A stretch of DNA of 64,000 nucleotides from Puccinellia tenuiflora (lineage: Eukaryota; Streptophyta; Magnoliopsida; Poales; Poaceae): assembly GCA_012064385.1 (NCBI GenBank), contig QRDG01001978.1, forward strand, positions 1 to 64,000. The letters run 5' to 3'. Below, piece by piece: positions 56,667 to 64,000 of the stretch. The first letter of the stretch is position 1, and each line of letters starts with the position of its first letter. Both the position numbers and the translations under genes were made by a program. Under the pieces are notes generated by a model. The model was not told where the DNA came from. It saw nothing but the letters and a program-made list of their open reading frames with translations, and did not search any database.

Positions 56667-58766
56667 CTATGGAGAGACGCATCTTTGGAAAATGCCGGAT
56701 GTGCTCCTCTTGTAGAGCTGCCCGTCAATAATCGTGTACGCCTTCGCTCGACGCTCAATTTGACGGCTTAGCACCTCGTCGTCCTTTGGCAGCTTCTTAT
56801 TAACTAAGAAATCAATGTAAGGTGTGGTCCAATCTGGGGTTACTAAGCACACCTGAACTGATTCTGCCGACAAAGGATAATCTTCATCGCCGCCTTTGAT
56901 GGATGGCTTGTATAGGTGATGGAGGAATACGTCTGGTGGCACCGCCTTTTTCTTGGATCCTATTCTGGCCAAGGCATCAGCAGCTTCATTGTCATCTCGT
57001 GAGATATGTCGAACCTCTAAGCCGGCAAAGCATCGGCCGAATTCGTCGACTGTTCTTCTGTATTCCGCCATTGTGGGACTCTTCGTGTCCCAACATCCAT
57101 CAAGTTGTTGCGCCACCAGATCCGAGTCGCCATAGCAAAGGATGCGCTGTACTCCCAATTCCTTAGCCATGTGAAGACCATGGAGGAGAGCCTCATACTC
57201 TGCTACATTGTTGGTGGCGTTGAAGTGGATTCGGAGGACATAACTGAGCTTATCACCCTTAGGTGATTTTAGTACTACTCCAGCCCCCGAGCCCTCCTTC
57301 ATCTTCGAGCCATCGAAGTGCATTATCCAGTACTGCGAATCCGGCAAAGGTGTGCTTTCCATCGCTTCGGTCCAATCTGCCACAAAGTCGGCTAAGACCT
57401 GAGATTTGATGGCGGTCCTCGGCTTGTACTGGATGTCGAAAGCTGCTAACTCGATGCCCCATTTGGCGACTCGCCCCGTTGCGTCGGCATTGTTGATGAT
57501 TTCCCTTAACGGAGCCTTGCTGACCACCGTGACTGTATGATCATGGAAGTAATGACGCAGTTTCCTGGCGGCAAAGAATACGCCATAGGCTAACTTCTGA
57601 TAGTGGGGATAGCGCTGCTTTGAATCTGAGAATACCTCGCTAATAAAATAGACGGGGCGCTGATCCGGCCATTGCTTTCCCTCTTCCAGGCGCTTAACTA
57701 CAATGACGGCACTGATAACAAAGTTTGTGGCCGACAAATAGAGCAAAAGAGGCTCTTTTTCTCTAGGAGCCGCCAAGACTGGAGCATGTGTCAATGTATA
57801 CTTCAGCTGAGCTAAGGCTGCTTCTGCTTCCTCCGTCCAGACGAAACTATCCGACCTTTTGAGGAGTTTATACAGAGGCAAAGCTTTATCTCCAAGCCGG
57901 CTGATGAAACGGCTGACAGCCGCAGCGGAACCCGTAAGCCGCTGTATGTCCTTCAGACAAGTCGGCTTCTTGATGTTCTGAATCGCCTTTATCTTTTCCG
58001 GGTTAACTTCAATTCCCCTTTGGGAAACAATGAAGCCCAGAAGCTTGCCTGCGGGTACACCGAAGACGCATTTTGCCGGATTAAGCTTCATCTGGTACTC
58101 CCTTAGGTTTGCAAAGGTTTCCGACAGATCGGCGATGAGATCGCCACGCTTCTTCGACATGACTGCAATGTCGTCAACATAGACGTGAACATTGCGTCCA
58201 ATTTGCTTGTCCAGACACCGCTGCATACACATTTGGTAAGTAGCACCGGCATTCTTTAAGCCGAACGGCATTGTGGCATAGCAATAATTGCCATATGGCG
58301 TAGTGAAGGATGTCTTGATTTGATCTGACTCTTTCATCTTTATCTGATGGTAACCCGAATAAGCGTCCAGAAAACATAGCATCTCTGAGCCGGCAGTTGA
58401 ATCAATGACCTGATCAATGCGCGGTAAAGCGAACGGATCTTTAGGGCAGGCTTTGTTTAAGCCGGTGAAATCAATGCACATACGCAGCTCCGATGTGTTC
58501 TTCTTTGGGACTAGCACGGGATTTGCCAACCAATCAGTGTGGACAACTTCACGAATGAATTTGGCGGCTGTGAGCCTTAGGATCTCCTTTCCAACCGCCT
58601 TGCGCTTCTCAGTTCCGAGCCGACGAAGGCCTTGCTTGACCGGCTTTGCGTCCTTATTGACTTTTAGGGAGTGCTCGGAAAGTTTCCTCGGGACACCTGG
58701 CATGTCAGATGGTGACCAGGAAAATATGTCCCGGTTCTCATGGAGAAACTTGACGAGCTCGCCTTC
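56667..58766 (-). CDS. pol: Gypsy RT and dual RNase H segment, between two TAG codons
   Basis: The segment is open between TAG at 58767-58769 and TAG at 56667-56669, in the gag frame. RT has LVPKKNTSELRMCIDF and MPFGLKNAGATYQ, with catalytic YVDDIAVM near residue 175 counted from 58703. An RNase H-like connection follows (YPHYQKLAYGVFFAARKLRH). A second RNase H has HFDGSKMKEGSGAGVV near 458 and AEYEALLHGL, with CYGDSDLV and DNEAADALAR. A second RNase H of archaeal type is characteristic of Tat elements. Without readthrough this part has no start of its own, so it is probably not expressed. Confidence 0.85.
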   Translation of the reverse strand, partial: EGELVKFLHENRDIFSWSPSDMPGVPRKLSEHSLKVNKDAKPVKQGLRRLGTEKRKAVGKEILRLTAAKFIREVVHTDWLANPVLVPKKNTSELRMCIDFTGLNKACPKDPFALPRIDQVIDSTAGSEMLCFLDAYSGYHQIKMKESDQIKTSFTTPYGNYCYATMPFGLKNAGATYQMCMQRCLDKQIGRNVHVYVDDIAVMSKKRGDLIADLSETFANLREYQMKLNPAKCVFGVPAGKLLGFIVSQRGIEVNPEKIKAIQNIKKPTCLKDIQRLTGSAAAVSRFISRLGDKALPLYKLLKRSDSFVWTEEAEAALAQLKYTLTHAPVLAAPREKEPLLLYLSATNFVISAVIVVKRLEEGKQWPDQRPVYFISEVFSDSKQRYPHYQKLAYGVFFAARKLRHYFHDHTVTVVSKAPLREIINNADATGRVAKWGIELAAFDIQYKPRTAIKSQVLADFVADWTEAMESTPLPDSQYWIMHFDGSKMKEGSGAGVVLKSPKGDKLSYVLRIHFNATNNVAEYEALLHGLHMAKELGVQRILCYGDSDLVAQQLDGCWDTKSPTMAEYRRTVDEFGRCFAGLEVRHISRDDNEAADALARIGSKKKAVPPDVFLHHLYKPSIKGGDEDYPLSAESVQVCLVTPDWTTPYIDFLVNKKLPKDDEVLSRQIERRAKAYTIIDGQLYKRSTSGIFQRCVSP

Positions 58767-61700
58767 CTATTTGTCGTCGAGATCGGTGCCGATGATGGCC
58801 TCCTTTGTCGGATCCTCCTTTGAGAGCTTGATTTTCTTGGTGTCATCCTTTGGCTTGAAGCTTGAGTCGACCTTAGAGGACGGCTTTTCAGTTGCCGGCA
58901 TCTCATCGGGACCAATTGTTTTCTTGAGGTCCTCCAACTCTTCCCTGCAGATTGCTTGTTCAGCATGGACGGCATTGGAGGCCTCGCATTCCTTGGCTTT
59001 CTTGAAGTCTCCCCTACATGTGATGACGCCATTGGGTCCCAGCATTTTCAGCATGCTGTAGATGTAGCAGGGCCTAGCCATAAACTTGGCGAAAGCCGGA
59101 CGTCCGAAGATTGCATGATATGCACTTCTGAAGGGAACCACCTCAAAAGAGACGTCCTCAGTCCGAAAATTATCGGCTTCACCAAAGGTGACCTTCAGGG
59201 TAATTTGCCCCATCGAGGAAGCTTGTCGTCCTGGCACAATCCCATGAAACTTCACATTGCTGTGGGTGAGTTGTGACTCGGAAATACGCATCCTCCTTAA
59301 TGTTGCAGCGTAAAGTATGTTGATACTGCTGCCGCCATCCATGAGAACCTTTGTCAACTTGTACTTGTCGACTATTGGGCTGACGACTAAAGCGTAGGTG
59401 CGTTTTGCAGGAACTCTGTCCGGGTGATCGCTGCGATCCCATGTAATGGGTGTGTCGGACCAGTCCAGATATTGAGGAACTGCAGGCACCGTAGCGTTGA
59501 GTTCTCGCCAGGCCGCCTTTTCTTTACGTGAAGAATCTGTGGCCAGGTTGACGATGAGACTTTCGGCATGCTTAGGGAATTTGCTGCCTTTTTCTTTGGA
59601 GGCGGCGTCATCCGATTCTGAAGCAGCTTCTTCCTTCTCTTTGTCGTCTTTCCTGGACTTGCGCTTGTTCCTTGACTTGCCGGCCTTGGGGTCCTTAGCG
59701 ATGTCTCGATTGATGTGACATTGCTGGAGCATGTGGGAACTTGTCCCATCTGGCCTTAGATGATGGACACAGGGGTTGTGCTTGATGTCGTCATACTTCA
59801 CCGCTGGTGGTCGGGATGATTGATTATTTGCCGGCTTCTTGCCTTGCCACTTGTCATTGCTTGAACCACCCTTTCCAAAGGCGGCAGCGACCTCATGAGA
59901 AGGGCCGGCTTGATCTTCAATCTTCTTTTTCCCGGACTCGCGCCGGCGGCTTTCGGCATCTTCCCTGTTGTCATCATCGGCTGCGGCGTACTTGTTTGCA
60001 CAAGCGAGTAAGCCCCCCAAAGTTTCCGACTCGTCGCTGTAGATCATGAAGCGGAAAGTCGTCCCCTTCCTCAGAGATTGCTTGAAAGCGTGGATCGCCT
60101 GAGTTTCTGAGACGCCCTCGCAAGCGTTCTTGATTTCACTCCATCGTGAGACGAACTCACGGCTAGACTCGTTCCTTTGCTGCACGCACCGCTGTAAGTC
60201 GAAAATCGACTTTGGGCGCTTATATGTGCCCTGGAAGTGTTGGATAAAAACACGCTTCATATCACTCCAGGTATGAACTGTCCTTTCGGGTAGGCCTTCA
60301 ATCCACATGCGTGCCGTCCCGGTTAACATCAGGGGCAAGAATCGCACTGCCGAGTCGGCGCTGCCTTGATATATGTCGCAGGCACTAACATAATCTGAGA
60401 GCCAGGTCTCAGGATTAGCCATACCGCTGTACTTCTCAACCATCTTTGTTACATTCGACAAAGTGGGAGGTAGAATTTGCTCTCTGATTGTTCTGCCAAA
60501 ACACTTGGGGCCGAGGTATTGGGCATCTCTGGCCGACTTCCTCTCCTCGATTAGGCTTCGAACATCATTGGCTGGTGGCGGTTTAGCAACCGACTTTTCT
60601 TGTCTTGGTTCTTCCCTGTGACGGCTTTGGCTCGCCCGGCTTGCATTACGCGGAGGGCTTGGAGTCCTTTGTCGTCGTGGAGGGGGTATGTATTTGGAAG
60701 TGTTATCTCCCTCCTTGCGCGGTGGAGGCGGCGGTGGAGGTGGCATATGACCTCTGTTTCCCTCCCTTCGGGGTTGATTTTCCCCTTCACGTCGTCGCTC
60801 CTGACGAGGTGGAGCCACCTTTTCCGTGCGAGGATCCTCCCTTCTTTCTCGGCTCCGATGCCTTTCCTGACCGGCTTCATGATGGCGTGAAGAACCTGTC
60901 CGGGATTCCGCGCCTCTAGGCTGCTTGTCCTTCGGGTCCTTGCTGCCTTTGTTGTGACTACTTGAGCCGGCCGGGTCGTCATCTGGGTCGGCAGGGGCAG
61001 CAGCCATTGGCTTGTTAGCGGTTGACTTGCAAAGGCGAGAATCATCAATGAGCCGCCCCGTTTTGACTTGCGAATCATTCTGCTGCTGCTGTGCGACCTC
61101 CAGTAGATAAGCCGAATATTTAAGCCGAGCATCACGATCCAGAGATTTGTCAAACATGACCTCTTGGGCAGCCTCCATATTTTTGGCTGGGGTATTGAAG
61201 TAACAGAGATTTGTCACCGAGTCACGTCGGTGGTGGTACTTCCTCCAGACTGAATCTACATGGTCGGCTTCCCACTTGCTACGGAAATCCAGCCTCTTAT
61301 GCAGGTTCTTATCATGAGGCGGACGGAAGACATCGTCAGCCCCCTTTTCCCCCTGCTTTCGGATGAACTCCGTTTCCTTATTTGTGAGCTCAACTTCACG
61401 CTCTACTATCTGGGCGGCTTGCTCCTCAAGTAGGGCGCGGCGCTTCTCAATGTCGTCCAGCGATGCGTTTGGAGGGAGTGGCGTCAACAGTTGCTTGCAG
61501 CTTGCCATCTTTCTTTCGTGTTCCCTCTGTGCCGCGTCGCCGTCAATGTCGTCTCCTCCGGCCGGCCTTCTGTCTGCCCCCTTTGATGGAGCCAGTGGTG
61601 GTACGAAATCCACCTTGAGATTTCCGGCTTGCGGAGTTTTTTCTTCGCCATTGGCGGTTTTCAAGGTGTTGGGGTCGGCATTAGGATCCGAGATGTTTCC

Positions 61701-62393
61701 CATCAAAACCTCCACAGGGCGTCCCAAGCAGGACGCAACCTTCCGACTGAAATCGTCGGATTCTCCTTCGGATTCAGGGTCTTGCTCCATAGGAGCGGTG
61801 TCCACTGATCCGGCTTCTGAATCTGCCTCCATCTGCAAGGCAGGGAGGATTGACTCAGGTAATGTCGTCGACTCGTTTGAGCCGGATTCTCCAGCCATGC
61901 CGACGAAGTGGTAACCCGGCGCTTCCCCCGAGGTTGCGTCATCTTCGGAGTCCTCATCGTCAGCATCAAACGCTAGATCCAGATCAGCTAGCTCTTCAGA
62001 GTCCAGATCCGATCCGTCTTCAATGTTGTAGGGGCGGGTGGTGGGCAAACTCGATGTGAAACCGAGATCGTCCAAAGCCTGGGCGGTGAAGCCGACGAAG
62101 ATGTCGAAGCCGCCGATGGAGATAGTGGACCAGCCGGCGGGATCCTCCTTTGCCGGCGTCCAGAGGCCGTCGTTGAAGACGTGGCCGGGTCCCGATTCGT
62201 CGAAGTAGCTCACCATGCCGACCGCGATGGTGTCGCCGACTCCGCCTGCAGCTCCTGGACAGATCGAAACCCCAGAGGTCTCCTGCCCCACGGTGGGCGC
62301 CAACTGTCGTGGTATTGTCGAATCTAGCCGCGGCAGGGGTGCCATCGAGCTAGGTAGAGAGAGGGGTTTTGGAGTTGGGGATTCCGGCTCCAT
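58767..62393 (-). CDS. gag: Gypsy Gag-protease
   Basis: The frame is open from inside the 5' LTR. The first ATG is at 62393, and an alternative after the PBS is at 62216 (MVSYFDESGPGHVF). A long acidic and charged N-terminal region fills about residues 1-600. The Gag core follows (MVEKYSGMANPETWLSDYV, then FLPLMLTGTARMWIEGLPE, near 650-790). A modified zinc motif (CVHHLRPDG...MLQQC) comes next. The aspartic protease lies near 1019 (VLMDGGSSINILY). It ends at TAG after DDK. Gag packages RNA; the protease would process the polyprotein. Both parts look intact. Confidence 0.85.
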   Translation of the reverse strand: MEPESPTPKPLSLPSSMAPLPRLDSTIPRQLAPTVGQETSGVSICPGAAGGVGDTIAVGMVSYFDESGPGHVFNDGLWTPAKEDPAGWSTISIGGFDIFVGFTAQALDDLGFTSSLPTTRPYNIEDGSDLDSEELADLDLAFDADDEDSEDDATSGEAPGYHFVGMAGESGSNESTTLPESILPALQMEADSEAGSVDTAPMEQDPESEGESDDFSRKVASCLGRPVEVLMGNISDPNADPNTLKTANGEEKTPQAGNLKVDFVPPLAPSKGADRRPAGGDDIDGDAAQREHERKMASCKQLLTPLPPNASLDDIEKRRALLEEQAAQIVEREVELTNKETEFIRKQGEKGADDVFRPPHDKNLHKRLDFRSKWEADHVDSVWRKYHHRRDSVTNLCYFNTPAKNMEAAQEVMFDKSLDRDARLKYSAYLLEVAQQQQNDSQVKTGRLIDDSRLCKSTANKPMAAAPADPDDDPAGSSSHNKGSKDPKDKQPRGAESRTGSSRHHEAGQERHRSRERREDPRTEKVAPPRQERRREGENQPRREGNRGHMPPPPPPPPRKEGDNTSKYIPPPRRQRTPSPPRNASRASQSRHREEPRQEKSVAKPPPANDVRSLIEERKSARDAQYLGPKCFGRTIREQILPPTLSNVTKMVEKYSGMANPETWLSDYVSACDIYQGSADSAVRFLPLMLTGTARMWIEGLPERTVHTWSDMKRVFIQHFQGTYKRPKSIFDLQRCVQQRNESSREFVSRWSEIKNACEGVSETQAIHAFKQSLRKGTTFRFMIYSDESETLGGLLACANKYAAADDDNREDAESRRRESGKKKIEDQAGPSHEVAAAFGKGGSSNDKWQGKKPANNQSSRPPAVKYDDIKHNPCVHHLRPDGTSSHMLQQCHINRDIAKDPKAGKSRNKRKSRKDDKEKEEAASESDDAASKEKGSKFPKHAESLIVNLATDSSRKEKAAWRELNATVPAVPQYLDWSDTPITWDRSDHPDRVPAKRTYALVVSPIVDKYKLTKVLMDGGSSINILYAATLRRMRISESQLTHSNVKFHGIVPGRQASSMGQITLKVTFGEADNFRTEDVSFEVVPFRSAYHAIFGRPAFAKFMARPCYIYSMLKMLGPNGVITCRGDFKKAKECEASNAVHAEQAICREELEDLKKTIGPDEMPATEKPSSKVDSSFKPKDDTKKIKLSKEDPTKEAIIGTDLDDK
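62285..62302 (-). other. Gypsy primer-binding site
   Basis: TGGCGCCCACCGTGGGGC on the minus strand lies two bases inside the 5' LTR end. It is the usual plant Gypsy PBS type. It also lies inside the open gag frame. Confidence 0.85.
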
Positions 62394-62810
62394 GGACACG
62401 AGTTTACCCAGCTTCGGATCTCACGTCGGAGGCGAGATCCTACGTGCTGCTATAATTCACTATATGGCAATATCGCCGAGTTACAGTGGATTGAGGTTGA
62501 GATTGTTCGTGCCCTTAGGCGTCCCAGGGGCCGGCTTATAAAGGCGTCCAGACCCTAGGCTTACAGGAGGAAAACTAACCGACTAATAACTGAGTCCTAC
62601 TCTAACCCGGCTTGAGGCTTGCCTTGTGGGCTAAGTCTTCTGCATCGCGGGCCGGCTTCTAGAGTCTTCTCTTAGCCGGATGGGCCTCCCGTGCTTCAGC
62701 ATACTGGGCCGCCCGGTAAGCCGGATTCGGCTCACCACCACTTTGGGCCACCCTGGTCTGCTGGCTTTTAATTTTATCAGCGAGGACCCCTGTTCGGCAT
62801 ATCCCCAACA
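62305..62810 (-). repeat. 5' LTR of Gypsy element
   Basis: This 506-bp LTR contains a minus-strand TATA-like 'tttataag' near 62536-62543, placing transcription start upstream of the gag ATG at 62393. Confidence 0.92.
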
Positions 62811-63465
62811 TTACCGTCCAGTAGTGATGGAGTTACCCACCCTAAACTGATGGAGTTACCCACCTAGAAGTGATGGAGTTATCAACCCTAAGCTGATAAA
62901 GTTAGCGCCCCCATAGTGATGAAGTTACCACCCCGTAGTGATGGAGTTATCAACCGTAAACTTATGAAGTTACCACCCTGAACTGATGAAGTGACCGCTC
63001 AGTAGTGACAGAGTTACCCACCCTAAACTGATGGAATTACCCACCAAGAAGTGATATAGTTATCAACCCTAAGCTGATGAAGTTAGCGCCCCCATAGTGA
63101 TGAAGTTACCACCCCGTAGTGATAGAGTTACCAACTGTAAACTTATGAAGTTACCACCCTAAACTGATGAAGTTACCGCTCAGTAGTGACGGAGTTACCC
63201 ACCCTAAACTGATGGAATTACCCACCAAGAAGTGATGTAGTTACCAACCCTAAGTTGATGAAGTTATCACCCCCATAGTGATGAAGTTACCAACACTAAA
63301 CTGATAAAGTTACCGCTCACTAGTAATGGAGTTACCCACACTAAACTGTCGGAGTTACCCACCATAGACTGATGGAGTTAACCATCCACTAATGATGGAG
63401 TTACCCACCCTAGACTGAAGGAGTTAAAACCCACTAGAGATGGAGTTACCAACTCGTAGTGATGA
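62811..63465. repeat. Minisatellite, right part
   Basis: About 650 bp of alternating units ('agtgatggagttacccaccc', 'taaactgatgaagttacc') with higher-order repeats of about 180 bp (compare 62880-63000 with 63060-63180). It is the continuation of 51376-51548. Confidence 0.88.
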
Positions 63466-64000
63466 CGATACATTTTATCGTTCCAAAGTGTTAATTCACT
63501 TATGAGATTAGTTGGTAACTTCAAAACTCGAAAAATAAAAAAGAACAATAAAAAACGGTATAGTTTGAAACCAAAAAATTGATCGTTTCTTGAGGGTGGT
63601 AACTTACATACTACACCCCTGATAACTTTACGTATTAGTGGTTGGTAACTTTTGGGTCAAAAAAAAATATCGTCGGAACATATTAACATGGGATCTAGTT
63701 TCGAAGATCTCGACGCGACTAGTCCAACGGTGAAAACGGATCATAAATTGCATAACCGGTTTGATCTACAAAACATTTTAAATTTTCGAATTTGGCATTT
63801 AATGCGAGATGACATCAGCCTTTTAAATTTTTAGTGCATGCATGCTATTTTGCTCACGGATCGACTTCTGGGCTGGAAAAAAACTCGTATGGACCCCACA
63901 TGTGGTATACGCATGAGTGCTTACAGATTTGCCAATTTGAAGCTACTTCTCACTAGTCGCGTCCTAAATTTTTTAGGGATAAAAAAGAGAGTTAGAAATG
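63466..64000. other. Flank of the minisatellite, no gene recognised
   Basis: AT-rich sequence with stray 'ggtaacttt' words related to the array. 'gatctagtttcgaagatctc' near 63692 resembles common grass repeat sequence. The frame at 63652-63834 has no family signature. Confidence 0.4.

Larger units (their letters stand above)
51549..62810 (-). mobile_element. Complete Tat-type Gypsy element with an opposite-strand gene
   Basis: The element is 11,262 bp and flanked by TTACC (51544-51548 and 62811-62815). Gag-pol is on the minus strand, so the 5' LTR is at 62305-62810. The order Gag-PR, RT, RNase H, a second RNase H-like domain, then IN, plus a long extra gene on the other strand, are features of the Tat lineage of Ty3/Gypsy. 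The two 506-bp LTRs look identical by eye, so insertion is very recent. Gag-pol nevertheless carries in-frame stops and frameshifts. Confidence 0.92.

Noticed and set aside
58417..61914. Plus-strand frames of about 100-210 codons opposite gag-pol
   Set aside because: They are antisense shadows of the gag and RT frames. Unlike 52549-55000 they have no promoter or family match.
62811..63465. CRISPR-like array
   Set aside because: Units are contiguous and diverged with no spacers, so this is a minisatellite in a plant genome.

Overview
The window looks like a piece of a large, repeat-rich grass genome, most likely Triticeae (wheat, barley, Aegilops or a relative). This rests on nested LTR retrotransposons several kb long, Tourist-, Stowaway- and hAT-type MITEs, LINE fragments, short GC-rich plant first exons, and host genes whose exons read as grass proteins. 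There are no bacterial operons, CRISPR arrays or tRNA genes that I can recognise.

Layout. Bases 1-2180 are the 3' part of a LINE, cut by the window edge. An hAT-like MITE follows at 2789-3456, then a complete pol-less Copia-type element of the Sirevirus kind at 3474-14675 (2.6-kb LTRs, TSD AGTGT, gag only). A single exon of a RmlD/MAT2B-like Rossmann gene, with a stop codon, lies at 15317-15541. A young, apparently intact Copia element with one long gag-pol frame follows at 16028-22501 (TSD CAATG). A Tourist MITE sits just upstream of an intact four-exon electron-transfer-flavoprotein beta gene at 24088-26764. That gene and its downstream flank are repeated in direct orientation at about 36980-41512. 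The second copy lacks exon 1 and carries a 908-bp retroposon with a 17-bp TSD. Between the two copies, on the minus strand, is an unusual NLR gene at 29693-33054 with a degenerate P-loop and one frameshift.

From 41.6 to 49.4 kb the window is gene-bearing. It holds a 75-aa plant protein, a cluster of three NHL/LEA2-like genes (two decayed, one intact), and a glycine-rich protein on the minus strand. A GC-rich stretch follows, then a minisatellite whose units carry 'gatggagttacc'. The minisatellite is split by an 11.26-kb Tat-type Gypsy element at 51549-62810 (TSD TTACC).

The strongest candidate for something unusual is inside that Gypsy element. Its two LTRs look identical. Its gag-pol on the minus strand is broken by in-frame stops and frameshifts. 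Yet an opposite-strand gene at 52549-55000 is fully open once three short canonical introns are removed (743 aa), and it has its own TATA box and an ACGT-core element upstream. Other points worth attention are a frame-preserving (3n) predicted intron across the LTR/internal junction of the Copia element, serial PPT-like motifs in the Sirevirus-type element, very strong purifying selection between the two ETF-beta copies even though one lacks exon 1, and the altered NB-ARC domain of the NLR. All domain names come from reading motifs by eye; no database search was run.
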